From NCBI GenBank assembly GCA_035582835.1, contig JAYKAV010003065.1:62001-126000 (forward strand): a DNA stretch of 64,000 bases. The letters run 5' to 3'. Of this stretch, positions 37,701 to 52,100 are shown piece by piece. The DNA is from Phoebastria nigripes. Lineage: Eukaryota; Chordata; Aves; Procellariiformes; Diomedeidae. A program made the position numbers and the translations under genes. A model generated the notes under the pieces. The model was not told the DNA's origin, ran no database searches, and saw only the letters and a list, made by a program, of their open reading frames with translations. Position 1 is the first letter of the stretch, and each line of letters opens with the position of its first letter.

Positions 37701-37863
37701 CACTAGTGTTTGTAAGTTCACACCTACAGCAACAAGCGTGACAGCATTCGTGTTCTGCAATTGCCAGACACAAAAAGATTCTGGTATCTCTCAACTCTTA
37801 CGGAGTCTAGCATCACTTTGCAAGACTCCGAATAAGTTGAATAAGATCAAAACTGCTTATTAC
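34727..37863 (-). other. MYO1B intron between exons 2 and 3
   Basis: A 3.1-kb AT-rich intron. It has a short A run and TA simple repeat at about 36921-36940. No exon or recognised mobile element. Confidence 0.8.
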
Positions 37864-37958
37864 CTGTTTTTCCAGCTCCACTCTCTCCTGTAATAAGGAT
37901 ACACTGGTCTTTGTCCTGGTCCCTTAAAGATCTGTATGCTTCATCTGACAGAGCAAAG
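37864..37958 (-). CDS. MYO1B: MYO1B coding exon (window exon 2), P-loop
   Basis: This 95-bp exon encodes about residues 81-112 and the first base of codon 113. It contains [19 protein letters not shown] followed by [20 protein letters not shown] is the myosin P-loop (Walker A), which binds the ATP phosphates; the lysine and threonine needed for phosphate and magnesium binding are present. The acceptor is tttgcag and the donor gtaata. The exon is bounded by the longest intron in the window (19.3 kb) on its 5' side and a 3.1 kb intron on its 3' side. Confidence 0.96.
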
Positions 37959-38264
37959 CTGCAAAGTAAGAAAGAGTCAACTGAGAATTAGATAAAACAA
38001 ATACCAACAATAACTACAATCTGTCCTTCACATCCAGGCAGGGGAAAAAAAAAAACCAAACAAAAAAANCTCAAGTNCTAATGTTCTGTAAGTGCTGAAG
38101 CATTCACTTTTCAGAATATAAAGACCCACAGAAGCAAAATGGATACTTTTTCTCAGTGGCTTATTTAGACTTTTTCCAGGAACAAGCAAGCATAATCTCT
38201 AAGTTTTTCTAAAGATAGCAAGCTCAAAACAAATTCACAACATTTCAGGGAAATTTAGGTAGCG

Positions 38265-38310
38265 TTCTTCATTGAACAAAATGTCATATTCTTCATTGAA
38301 CAAAATGTCA
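38265..38310. repeat. Tandem duplication, 24-bp unit, two copies
   Basis: A 22-bp sequence beginning ttcttcattgaac occurs at 38265-38286 and again, without a mismatch, at 38289-38310, with the two bases ta between them. The perfect identity suggests a recent replication-slippage duplication inside the 19-kb intron. Confidence 0.9.
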
Positions 38311-40204
38311 ATGCATCAACAGGACGTGTTCTGTCTGAAGACATTTAAGAAAAAGGAAACAGGAGAATCCTGGGCGCTAACAATTCCATAAGCTGCAATT
38401 TCTACTCTGAAAAGTATGAAGAAATCTCAGAAACTTATAAAATATGAAGCATTTTAAGCATTTGGGTATTGCTGGACTTTTGCATAAATATGCAGAAGTG
38501 TTTCCCAATAAGTGCGTTCTTAACTCAGTACGGGTGATGTCATGTACCGAAATTGAAGAATATAGCAAGAATAAACAGCTTTCCTGCACCAAAAATGTCC
38601 TTCCATGGAGCTCAGAACAGCATGACCCTGAAACTAATGGGCTGCAATTTGAATCCAGAGGTGCTTTGTTGCCACACAGCAACATATATTTTGGAGAAAT
38701 GCAGATGTGTTACTTATATTTAGTTTCCTTTAGTAGTAATTTTGAGACAGAGAAAGAGTAGTATTGATTTTGTTTCAACTGCATTTTTCAGTTCATGGAA
38801 TAAAGGACTCTGGAAACTGAGCATTAGAAGCCCTTGGAAAAACTTAAGCAAGCAGTAGCTGAAAAAGGACATAAAAGCAAAATCCAAATAAAAAGGCACA
38901 CTTGCATTACACAACTTAAAGAAAAAATCTGATAGCCAAATACAGCATATTTTTACGTGAAACAAACATCCATTCAACAGACCAAGAGCTCTGTTAGACT
39001 ACTGCACCTAGTAAAATATTAGTGTTTGTATGTACTTAAAAGCTGATATTGTTTATTATTTACAGTAAACAAACCGTGTATGAAAAATAGAAATGAACTC
39101 TCAGGTCAACATAAAATGTATAATCGTTGCAGGTTCAATGCACCTTTTAGAAACTTGATTCTTTATTCTATGACAGTTCAGGAGCTTTGCATTCAGCTGA
39201 TTACAAATAGATCAAGCATTTGTTTTGAATAGCGTAGCCATATAGTGCTTTCACAGGCAACTACAGCCCCTTTANAGATAAGCAAGCTCTTTGTCATGAA
39301 ACTAGTTAGGGATAGCGTTGACAACACAATGCAAGTAGTGAGAGCCACACAGAGTCTTTTCTAGAGGCTCCTATTGCCGCAGCTTGAAAGCTTCAAATAT
39401 TAAACCTACATATACTCAAATTAGTTCATACTTATTTCGTTTTTGCTACCACTGTCCCTTAGCTCAGGCAGTTCTTCATTGTGGCTTCTCTCCCCCAAAA
39501 AGTTTATGGAGAGCATGTCATATTGTCCCCAATTTAATTACATGCACGTGCAACATCATTTATACTTCCTCATCCCTCATCAGTATTAGACTCATCTCAT
39601 ATTTGCTTATTTGGGTTTTGTTTTTGTTTGCTTGTTTGTTTTTATGGTTGCATCATGTTATCAGCTCAGCCATCCTGCAAGAGACCAGCATACCAAGTGA
39701 GTGGTATTCTGAAAAGGTTGGAAAATACCTTACGGCTCCTTTACTACTAAATAATCACACCTTCCCCTCCCTCTCTAGTTCCTTCCCATGAAGCTTATGT
39801 CATTGATTCCCCCCTCTTTGTGTCCCTCCTTTCCTCTTCTCTCCTGCAGCACATCTGCCTGTCTAGTTGCATGACCAACCCAGGGCTCTGTCTCTCTCAC
39901 TGNTTTTCTCGCCAACTTACATTGTCTAAGGCCCTAAATTACAATTCTTCTCTCTGCACAGATGGTTGGGCCATCCACTTAACCACCACGATCAAAGGTC
40001 ATTAACTCCTTTTGATACATATACCATTGAACCCAAATTAAGGCTGATCTCTCAAAACTTAATACTGCTATGGTGATTGAAGCATTTGAACTCAGTAGTT
40101 CAACTGGAGGTGAAAATGTGTTTACGAGAAAGGAGCAGGCTGTAATGTTTTTAGCATTACAACAAAGTCAATTTGTGATGTGGCCAACATGCTGGAGAAC
40201 TAGC

Positions 40205-40229
40205 AAAAAAAAAAAAAAAAAAAAAAAAA
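40205..40229. repeat. Homopolymer run, 25 A
   Basis: The longest A run in the window, followed at once by four CTG units. It could be a polymorphic microsatellite. No upstream sequence recognisable as a processed pseudogene or poly-A SINE was seen. Confidence 0.9.
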
Positions 40230-43126
40230 TTCTGCTGCTGCTGAGAGACCATGACACAATTTCTGGCATCCACTTCACTGTCCAGAATCCAAACTACAGT
40301 AGCAGTAACACTTTACCAGATTCTCTTACAGGACATATTTAGGAAATGAAGAATATTTGTTGAACGCTGCTGCAGATATACTTGTAAATTGAAGAGTACA
40401 ATGCACGGCACTCAGAAAAGTTTATTCCAGCACACATTACATTCCTTTTTGCAAGGAAAAAAAAAGCAGTAGGATGAAGAGGAAAGAAATGAAACTGCAC
40501 TGAGCATTCATGGGCCATGTGAGAAAACATTAATACTAATGCCGTGGTTTCCATGGGTTTGATTCCGGAAACTGGCTTTCAGCAGGAAGGTAAGACTCTG
40601 AGATGCTTTTAAAACTTACATACTGGATGGCTCATTCTGTGCCTGCTGTCCTTCAAACAATCTCAGCCATCAACCAGTATTTCACTGTTGAAACAACTTT
40701 CTTGGCAGTAGTTTTACACTGGAAAATGAAGTCGGCATCAAGCACAGAGAAAGTATTCTCTCTGTTGATATACTGAGTTATGAGTTAATCAGCTTAGTAA
40801 CCATTCATCTCTTCTAATACACTGAATTTTAGTTTCCCAACAGCCCCTGTCAAAATATATTTCACTGCTTGATGTATTTATTAACTCTGCCTGCACTGCA
40901 TAGTTAAAAACACCAAATCATGCTTTTTCTCCTCCCTCGCAGAGAAACTGAGAGCCTAATACTGCAACGAGACCTCTGAAGTTGGAGAAGAGAGTGGGAT
41001 TTCATCCAGTTCTGGTTTTATCCAATCTAGTCAGAGATGCTTGGCATACATTATCTTTGCCTCCAATCTTCTATACAATCCAGCAAAGCCTAATACTTCA
41101 CAAGTATATCAATTATTATCTACTACAGATAAAAGAAAAAATAAGTCGACTCATTTCAAAAGAAGTTTTGCGTATGTACTTATCAAAAGTTACCTAGTAG
41201 AAGTGTTCTAAAATTTACCTCTAACATTTCAACCACTGGTCCAACAATTCAATTGGAGGAGGCATAACCAAGAGTGTATTTAANTAACTAAGATTTCTTT
41301 GTCTTTCTGGCATTGCATAAACAGCACTAGATACATTTATGTCAGAGCCTGAACAAAGATCTTTATCTCAAAGAGAAAGATAGATCTATTCATTTGTCAC
41401 GTCGACTTTCACGGCACACCGTTACACCTCACAGTCCTTCCTATCTATTATTGCCTTTCATCTTTGCAACAACAACAACAAAAAAATACAAACCCAAAAC
41501 TTTGAGTCTTTTGGTTCAAACTCTGTTTGTTCCAAAAATATAATTTCATGCTATTCCCTATTTGTAACAAATATATATAATAATTTCATTTAAGGCCATT
41601 TTAGTTTAACACATTTTAATGATCTGTAGACCACAACGAATCCTTCTATTCTTTTCTTTTTAGCAACATTAAGAAACACGGCTCTGTGAAGTCAACATTT
41701 GCAACTATAGGTTTAAACCACATACCACTCTTTGAACCACCTCACAATTACAGAGCCGAAGTAAAATTTTAGAATAGTTTGTAGTTTAAAAAGCAGTTAT
41801 AAACCATGTGTTTTGAATTAGCTGGTGAGTGTGTCAGCAGTGACATTTACCATACCTTATAATAAGCTCTCCTTTGATTTTTAGGTTTTCATGAAAGACG
41901 ACGACATTTTCCTACCACAACAAACACAGAAATATTTACTGGAGTTCTCTTTTAGCTAAGACTTAAGTATAGAAGCAATTTGAAATCAAAACGCCACCCA
42001 CACCTAGCTCAGTAAGAAGGCTCTGCTTTTTTATAGCATGGCTTTTTCAGCCACATAGCTCCAGATGGCCAGATCTGTCACAAAGTCCTAACCCAAAAAT
42101 TCTAACAAAGGGAAACAGCAAATAGGCCTCCAAGGGGGATTTCCAAAGGGCTCCAGCAATTTTCAGCAGCACAACAGCATCTCTATGCTTTAACAAAACA
42201 CCGGGGTCAGGAAGAGACAGGCGCAAGGTTCCCACCCGAAATGAGCATCAACTACTAGCGCTTCATTTGAACGCCCAAGATTGCACCCACAATTACACCA
42301 GGGGTAAAAACCTTGCTCATACTGTCATAAATTCAGTTCACGGGAGCAGCACTTCTCTTCTACCATCTTTTTCCTTTAAACCAAAATCACGAGGATCAGT
42401 ATTCGCCAGCTGTAGGTACTTCTTTCCTCCTCTCATTTCCCTTAGCATCGTCAATTAACAGTAATTAGTTAACACTATCTTAAACTCCCTCCGATTGCTT
42501 TTCTCATGCACTAATACAGTCAATTCCCTTCATCCCATCTTCACTGGCTGTTGCTTTGATTCTGAGAGTCACGGTCCCCGTTTTAAAACATCTTTTGCTT
42601 AATCTTGGCTTGCAACTGCCAACTCATTTGCTACTTTCAAAGGAAATTAAGAAAAGCTCTCTTCTTGACNGTTCCAACTCCTTGTGAAGCAGAGCACTGG
42701 TACCACTTCATTTCTGCTCAACTGTGTCTAAACACGCTGGCAGGATACTAGAAGTCAGTGCTTATCAAAGACTATATACTATGCTAGACTAAAAAGAACA
42801 GCAGTTAAATGTAAATTGTACATACATTTTTAACGTGAATTTTACATAAAATGTAATTTATATTAATGCTTTCAAGTTTAATTAAGATCATCATTTAAGT
42901 TCCTTCCTTTTCTTTCTGAATACATAGAAGTGCTCAGTAACAGGGTAACAGCAAAAAAATTATTTCCTCCTCCCACAACATGCAGTGGGAAAACATCAGA
43001 ATCACAGTTTATTTGGGTATAAAAATTCCTAATAACCTGAGCTAGGAACAGTGGAAGCACATTTTATACAGTGCTTTGAGGCTTTACAGTGTAAATCATC
43101 ACTATTTGCTATATATGTTCCCTCCG

Positions 43127-43160
43127 CCCATTGAAGCTCAGTGGAAAATTCACCATTCAG
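43127..43160. repeat. Possible ancient amniote repeat relic (cattgaag...agtgg type)
   Basis: A short block reading cattgaagctcagtgg, then aaaattcaccattcag. It resembles the widespread inverted-repeat-like pattern in reptile and bird DNA in which cattgaagtcaatgg is followed, a few bases on, by its approximate reverse complement. I cannot name the family. The match is short and imperfect. Confidence 0.3.
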
Positions 43161-46100
43161 GAAAAACAACCGTAAGAGATTATTTATAGTATTAGCTCAT
43201 AGTGCAGAATCATTTAATCTAATTGCCCTAAGGATAAAAAGTGTACTCCCATTTTCCGTAATTACAAACTGTCTCATGTTCAGCACTTTGACACACTTGA
43301 AAAGAAAAGGTTGATTAGCCTGCCATTGGAGTGAATAAAGTAACAGCTAAATTGATGGAGCATCGGCTTGGATAGACCTTCACAGGCAAGCAGCTGCTCT
43401 TTGAAAAACGCCAATCAGGAAAAAAATAAAACACNTTTAAACACCAGGATAAAGAGGTGTGCTAAGACAGATGGAAAGCCTTTTCTCCTATTCATAGTCT
43501 CCAATTTTATTTTCCTGGTGAGCACAGAAACCTGTTTTATCAACAATACTATGTGGCTAATATACACAGCAGAAGGGTACCTCCTGCGTACGCTTCCCCA
43601 CTTTGTTATTCACATTAGCAACTGTGACGTTATTAGATGCAGAATAAAGCTCAAAGCTGTGTAAATCAGCCCATTTGATTTGTAAGAAGCAGCCATAATT
43701 TATGGAAGGAAAGGGAGAGAGGGGAAAGGAGAGCAAAGCGAACAGACAAAGCCACTCTTGATTTTCGAGAGTAAAACACTTTAAAACACAGCCTAATATT
43801 AAGCCAGAGAGATTTATTTTCTGTTCCAGTAGACTGGGAATATAATAAACCCTCTGATGCTCATATACACACTTNAGCAGAAGAGTTGATTCAGGCCAAT
43901 ATTCTGAGGTCTGGACAAAAAGAAGAAAATGTTCTTTCTGAAAACCTTGTCTTTCTCAGGATGAAGCAGATTTCAGATGTCTCCAATGGACTTCGCCTCA
44001 AAACCTCCCTACAGAGAGGTCCAGCCAATGCTTCTTCCCCAAATACCGTGTTTGCACAACCTCTCAGCTCACCATAGCCCAGTCCGTCCCTGATCCTTTT
44101 CCCTCTCGCAGGACAGCATACATTTCCCCTCCAAGCAAGCGGGAGGCTTTATCAGTTTTGATCACTTCCTTTCTACTGACTGACAGTCCAAAAAAATGTA
44201 ATTTTTTGAAAACCAACAGTGGTCTTTCCCCAGCACTGTACACAAAAGCCAAAAACGCAGCCTATGATTTTCTGCCTGTTTCAACAACATCGAAAGCATC
44301 TCTTTAGAGCTGCACGTTAGTATGATGGAAAACAAGAAACGCCTTTTACTAGGAGCCTATGACCCAGCTGTTGCATTATTTTCCTTCAACCGGTGGAAAA
44401 CAGGATCTCTGAGCCGAGGATGACCACGCCACTTTCTAATCCAGACTACAAAACAAATTCTCCCTCTAAATTTTAGCAAACACTATCAACCCCAGTAAGC
44501 GTATCCACATCACATTCAACAGCTCAGTCCTGTAAGCTGGCAGTGAAATATGCCCAGCAGACTGTCAGGAGAGTGACCGGGGCATGGGTCCAAGGTTGGG
44601 TCCTCCAAAGTAATGTAATATGACGGCAGAGCAGAGCAGCGGGCAGAGCTTTGGTGCTGCAGATAACCAAGCCAACAGGTCCATCTCCTGTCCTGGTAAC
44701 ATGATAACCNTGGAAAGCCCACTAGGGCATACCAAACTGAATTAATGTGGACCAGCACCAGCTGTACACACCATAAACACCTGCAGCTGCAGACAAACAA
44801 CAGGTATAACTTGTGACTTGGTTCGCCTAAAGAAGGGAATTAAAACAGTGAACTCTTATTTGGAGCAGGTTCCTGTTGTCAGCTGAAGTGAATATATACA
44901 TGAACCAAGGCTGGGGGTGGTGGATCTCCACGTCATGAGCTTTTCAGAAGAGCAGCTTGGCTTGGATTCCCCAATGACTAGTCCCATTCCTTGAAATTAC
45001 ATCAGCCAGCTGGATGCCATGTAACCATCACCTCCTTACCCATACTAATACTCAGCCCGTGGGTCTAGCATGAACGTGTAACTTCCATTCCCAAGGCACA
45101 GCATTAACCAGATGAGTTTGTAACCCAGACAATCTCTCACCCCACATACAGGGCTGCGTTCCCCAAGGTAGCCAACCAGTTCCTACACGATCACACAGGA
45201 GGACACAGCTTGGCCTCTTACAGACCTACAGCAAGTCAGTTTGCTGTAACGTGCACTGCAAGGATTTTACGCTTCTTGGGGGGAAAAGGCATTTCTGTTT
45301 ACAAAAAATAATAATTTCACTGGGCCATGATATCCTTGAAGGGAAGTACAGGAAGTGTTTTCTATTGTTTTATTAAAAACTTGTTTAATTAGCTGTAGTT
45401 TATTTCGTAAGATAAACCAGCACTTGCATGTTTGATTTAATGACTGCCTAAAACAGCCAATTACTTCCACTCAGTGGGTTTACTGCAAAAGTATACGCTG
45501 AACCTTTTTGGTAGCCATATTTTCTGCAAGAAGTTCCAGACTTTTCCTTGAACTGCCAGCCTGACTGCACTAAAAAAGCATGCGGTCACCTGTGAGGGAA
45601 GCAGTTTCATGGCACACAAGAAATGCCAGTGGCAAGAGACTCACGTTTCTCCATGGACCTTCTGAAGTTTTGCAGCCCCTGAGGTTGGGGTTGTAAAACT
45701 TAGGATTTATTCCATTAACAAGCACGTTCCCCAGTTCAAATGGAGTATCAAGGGGTCAGACAGCTGAACGGGACAGTAAGGAAAGGGAGGTGCAAACTGC
45801 TTTTCTGTGCTTGGCTTTTGTCAGAGTTTAACTAGAGGACACAAAATTTTGAAAAATCTCAGTTTACTATTTCATCTACCTACTAGCAGATTTGAATTGC
45901 ACCTCTGAACTCTTGCATGTATTTGGAAATGAAGGGCTGGTGGGACAGGGAGGAAAAGGGGGAGCAGGGAAAAACAGTCATTCCCCTTCTGTGCTGAAAT
46001 ATCCAGACTCTCAATATTTTACAGAAAATTGAGTTAGTTTCTGTACCTAATACAGCATGTGTCTGAAAATTAGGGAATTTTACTGGTCAAACACACATGT

Positions 46101-49100
46101 TCAGTTCGTGTCAGCTTCGACCAAATTTTACATAAAAGAAATCTTTTTCTGCAGAACAAGACATGCTTTGAGTATGCTGCTGCACCATGTGAATAGCATG
46201 CTAAAACTAAACTCCTCCAATAAAACTGTAATACATCTTGACTCAGGTGGCTAAGCATAATACATATTCCATCAAAATAAAACACTGAGAAACAATTATT
46301 CCTCATTTTTACAGCACTGACCGTGGCTAAACACAGGTCCTTACAATTATCCATAACTATTTCAGAAAAAACAGGCCCAGAGTACAGTTAAGTGAAAGAC
46401 TCAGAAGACAAGACTCTATAAGCCTATTAGAGAAGCAATGATCATTATAGCTTGGCTTTTCCTGTACAGATGGGAATGTACTGTTAGTCGCTTTTTTTCC
46501 TTTTCTTTTTTAATTTATTTTTTAAATAGGATGTATCTTTGGGCCTTATAGTTTGAGCTTGTCCAAATCAGCAGCAGAGCACAGATGCTCCAAGTAAAAA
46601 TGCCAGCGACTTCTTGATTTAGCAAATGAAACCACAATAGGGCTGTACTGGTTGCAGGGTTTTCCTGAGGCAGAGAGGCGAGTGCTGCTCTTATGATTTC
46701 ACATGGAAAAATGTTTAGCAAACAGGCAGTGTTCCATGTTGCTGCCTCAAAAAAATGTACTCCTGCTTAGCAAAAAGAAAACCCTGCTTTTATTTGCAGC
46801 CCTAAGAAGCATCACCCTGAAGTCAGAAGGCAGAAATAAGTAATCTCCTCCTGATGCAGTGAGAGCAGAGATATAGCAAGTCAAGTTTTGGCTTCCACAA
46901 TAAGTGTGCATTGCTACCACGTGCTCATGCAGGGACTTCTCTTGTTGCAAATAATTTTATTGCAAAAGTAGCAATACTCTCAGACAAGCTTGCTCCACTC
47001 CGCTAACTGGAGAATGAAAAACAAACTTATTCCTTTATTCTAAAGTAATTAAACACGTTCCAGTACTCAGGGGAAGACGAACAGTGAAGTGAGGTGCCCA
47101 GTTTCACATACTCACTTCATAGAAAGGGACATGCTTTCAAAGGTCTCATCTCACAGGACAATAGCATACTGTAGCACAACTAAACTCCAGTATGCTGCAC
47201 ATACCTAAGAGCTACAGCATCTCACACAAAAAGATGCATCTTGGAGTGACTTCATAGCTCTGCCTGGTGAGGTGGGTAAAGAAATGTCAGCCATGTGTTA
47301 GTGCAATAGACTGCAATGGAAGGCAACAGTTTGCCATCAGAAAAAATGCCGAGCACTCCACCAAATTCATACTACAATACTGGAGAAATAGGAGTATTAT
47401 CACATCCTTATAGCTATTTGTAAGCTGAAGTAAGTTGCTAATCATCAGATTTGAAATCTAGGCTCTTTAACACAAAAGCTAGCATGCAGCTGCCTGCAAG
47501 TTTATCGGAGACAACAGTGACAAAACCGCAAATAAAAGTAATTCAGTTATCTGGAAAACATCTGATGGGCAACGTCAACACTGTGTAATTACATAGGTAT
47601 GTTGCTACTTTACTGGAGGAGTCACTGAATTTTTTCATTTTGCAAGTAACTCTTAAGTCCTCTTAAAAACCAAGTAGTTTGTTAAGAAGTTAAGAAGCCT
47701 TACACAACTTATTTTTTGCCTCCCAGCTCTCTTTTCCAAATAAAGTACCTCTCATGAACACCTGGACAAAGTAGGAACTAAAGCTTATCTCAGCTTCCGA
47801 GAGCTTGTTAGCTCAGGTACAACATCAAGCTAACGTGTCTATTCGGTCTATAAAATTTGCTCAAGTTTGTGCGTGAGATTTGTGGGTATGTATCGAAAAT
47901 TTTCTTTCCGTGAATGGTCAAAGCAAGAAATGAAAAGCCTTCTTCAGATTGCTCAAACACTAGGCTTCAGTTCAACCCACGTGGACCATTTCCAGGGACA
48001 ATGTATTTCATCTACGTCCTTGGTTGGTCTGCTGATACTCAAGGAGGATGTCAACTGCACGCATCTTTTTTTGTCCTGTGGATACATCCTCACTAAGAAT
48101 CATCTTGGAGTAATTATGATTAGTTGCAGTTTGAACGCCACAAGATTTAGCAACTAAAAATCATTTCTGTAGGATATAAAAGGAAACTGTATATATAAGA
48201 AAAATGCAGATTTGAACTAATTTACTGAAATGACCACAATTAAACTGTCTTTGTAGTTCAGACCTTTGTTTGTAAACCCCAGTCCCAGCTCTCTTATCTA
48301 TTCAAAACATAAGTAAAAGATTATTCAGTGTGCTAGACAGTAAATATTAAGACTGTGTGTTTCCTGATTCATAACATGAAAAGTTTATCTTTAATAACCC
48401 AAACTACATTAACCACGATGTACCCAGAGTTGAAGAAATCAGAGCCTTTCGCATGAAGTTGCCAACAAAAAGAGATTGAATGGAAAACGTTCTGCCTCTA
48501 AAGGTGGTACCAGAGATGGATTTTTACTGAAGTTTCTTTAAGGCTTTAAACATTAGCCTTGTTTGCACTGTATCTAAAATCATGGCAAAGGCTTCTAGCA
48601 TAGCAGATGGGCATTTCCTGGTGTGTTATAAATTGCTAAAAAAAGAAAAAAAAAAAAAAAGACGACCATTAAACACAATGAGACACTTCCAATGAAAGGA
48701 CGACAGCTGTTCTTAATTGCAATTTGAAATCACAGTTCTTAAGAGAGTACCACGCTGACAATTCAGGAAAGGCATAATGAAAATTCAGGTCCATGTACAC
48801 ACAATGCATAAAATGGGATTGCTGTAATTTCTGATAGGACCTCTCTACCTGCCCTCACTTTTCAGTCTGCATTTAAGAAGCAAAACATAGCAGTGCCTCC
48901 TTTTAAGTATTTTCCAGTGTGCAAAAAGTCCCAAAATTCTAATGAAAAATGAAGATATCGGATCCTTTTTAAAAAATCAAGTTATATTTAAAGCCTCATT
49001 AAGTGTTTAAAAATGCTTTTACTTCCAAGTCCTCTCATAACATCAGTCAATTTTCTAATCAGAAGAACCTTGTTTTGTTAAGCAGCACAAAAAAGGCTAG

Positions 49101-52100
49101 TCTTATTTCTAGCCTAGACATACAAATGAAGAGCTGGAAGAAGTATTTGAAATGTTGAGAAGAGACAAAGAGACGTTATATATTGACAAATTTTGAGAAC
49201 TGCATTACAAAACTGAAAAATTACTGCAGGTCCTTTCCTTTATTTAATTAAGTGCCCACTTCATTCACAAAATTCAGTCAGACATATTGAATGGATTCCC
49301 AAGCCTTTTGTGTGAATTATAAAGATTCTACTTTATGTGACAATGTGAATTAATTAAAAAAAAATCTCAGCATTTATGTCCTAAAAATATCAACGGCATA
49401 ATATGAACACTAGCCAGAACATTCCAGTTCCAGGAAAATTAGAGAAATGGGATCTGGCAAAAAAGTTACCATTAGTTTAGACTACTGGAGCACTAACACA
49501 CATCTCCAACTATCCAACATATATTAAGGTGCTTTTTTGCCTTTTTTTTTTTTTTTTAATTATCTTTGCTCTAACAATCTAGCCAAACCCCAAACTTTTT
49601 TATGCTTACAAATAAACACAGACTAAAACAAATACACTCACATGCAAAAAAAGAAGAGAGAGAGATCGTCACAGATAACTAAAAACATTTGACTCTCAGT
49701 CCCCAACATGACTGAAGTCAAATGTGAAAGTATGCTGTGTACAGAGGTACGAGTAAATATTTGAAAACAGTTCTGAAAACAAAGTTATTTTGTTGAGGCT
49801 CTAAGCCAGCAGTTAATTCATGAAGGATGCCCCAAGATTATTTTCCTTTGTACACCATGACGACAACTATAGAGTTACAGAAGTATCTGGAACAGATCTC
49901 AATTTAAGTGTTTCCCTTGAAAACTCACTATGTTTTAAAGGTATCCAATTCTTGCATTTTTCGCAAGCTTCTTCAAAAAGTCCACTGGACACGTGAATGT
50001 TTTGTTTTTTTTTTTTAATCGGCTAGGACCACAGACGGCTCTCCAAATGAGAAACTGATGGATGCGCAGGCTCTACCGGAGCCAGGTGGGTCCTGCCCAG
50101 AGAGGGGGGCCTCTGGCAGCGGGACTTCAGGAGCTGTGACTGACAGTAGTGCCAGCTGGGATGGCTGTGGAGACCGAAATCATTTGTGAGCCAGTGGATT
50201 TGGTGCTTTTGAATAATTTTGTCACGGCAGTAGCTGTTGTAGCTTCTGAGAGACAGAGAGATGCTGGAGGGCGAGACCAGAGGCAGTGTCCTCTCTGCCT
50301 CATGGGGTATTTTGGGAGACAGTTTTATCTTGATGCTTTTTATATCCCCTGTAGTCTATATATATACTCCTTCCTAGCCTAGGAAGTGTTTAAATGCCAC
50401 AACAGCACAAAAAACCACCTGGACTCCACACTGCCAGACTGCCTGATGTCTGGGCGAGCCTGTGGGCAGGCAGCTCCACCCCACCTGTGCTACGGCTCTG
50501 CGGCTACACACAGCATCATATGTTTTCATGCTGGAAATCCCATGCCCCAGACACTTAAAGAAGAATGACAGCACCAGTGCATTACACAAAGAATTTAAAG
50601 GGCCTTTTCATTTCTTAATTTAGGCAGTGCTACTTAGAGGACCGACGGAAAGGCTTATTCNAGTGAACTTTGGAATCCAGTCTAAATGTCACTCCAGACC
50701 ATTTTAAAAATTAAAATAAAGCACAACATTCATCTATACACTGCTTTTCCAGGCTGTTTATACTTCTTGGGTGTCAAGTGCATTTTTTGAGCCTCCTTAC
50801 AACCGCACATCCTACTATAAATCAGTTCCTGTATTATTATGCATTATTACAAAATTTCATGCAATCTAATACCGGCAGCAAACAAGCAACTACTGTTCTT
50901 GTCAATAAGACTACATTCACCTCTGAAGCACTGGGGTAAGATGGCTGCACTATGTGCTATCCAAACCAACTAAAATAGCCCTGCTCAAATTTCAGGAAAA
51001 AGCTAAATTTATTGTTGCATGTGAGAGAAACCTTGCTTTATACCCTAAGCCTTCAAGTTCACAAATCACTTCCAAAATGCCCTTCAGAGAATTAGACAGC
51101 CATTTCAATATGGCCACATCACAACTGCCTTCCTCAAAACTCTGTTTTCTCAGGACTTCTGAGGTCTCCTACCAAGTGTAAAACTTAGGAAACTGTGCAT
51201 CCCACGGGTGGTGTGCCAGCAGCCTGCAATAGAAGAGGCTCTTCTCAGGCATGAAGTCCTTCTGACTCTTGAAGCAAGTGTGATGCTTCATCCCTTTTCC
51301 ATCTATACACTTGGGGGATTTACATTCATGGATACACCATATCCAGTACTGCCTCGCTATAGAGGTTAAGGGAGTAATAAGCCTGACCCCTTCCAAAATA
51401 AGACTTCACTATTCTCTGTAGGTTTTTTTTCCCCCTTCTTCTTTCAACTCATTCCTAGCATGGGTTTAACAATTAGGTACTGGCAGTCCTCCCTAACTGC
51501 TATTTATGATTTCTGTCAGCCATAGATGTTCCCTCCCTGCCCAGCGGTTAATTTTGCCAACTAACCTCTGAAGTGATCATCTTCCCTCGACTATAAATCT
51601 CTTCTGAAAGAGGCACTCTGCTGAGCCACATGAACAAGTCCAAAGACTGAGTCTCTGGAGAAGTCAGGAATTATGAGGAATAAAAACAAAAGGTCTGTAA
51701 AAAGGGGATACTGCAAGGTGAAAAAAAAACCATAGGGGGGATTTTTAAAAAAAAAAAAAACCAAACACCCCAAAAAAACCCCCAGAACGAAAGCAAATGA
51801 AGATGAGGAAAGGACAAACTGAAAAGGAAATGTTAAAATAAACATACTGGGGCAATGAAGGACACTCAACTACGGCACAGGCTCTCACCCCACCATCCCC
51901 TTCTTCAACAAATAAAGATAGCTACTGTGTATGTTAAAACTCTGCTACCTATGGGGGAAAGCTTAGTTTTACATATAGGCAAAAACTACCCTTCACAGCT
52001 GGGGCTTTATCATGCCCTTCAGACAAAAATATTTGCTTTAAATCAAGGAGGAAAAAGAGTTACTGTAACCTTGGTGTTTCCAAAGACATGCGATCCTGGA

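Noticed and set aside
39384..39791. 135-codon open stretch upstream of the 25-A run, considered as a processed pseudogene with a poly-A tail
   Set aside because: The translation resembles nothing known, and about 400 bp of unrelated sequence lies between it and the A run.
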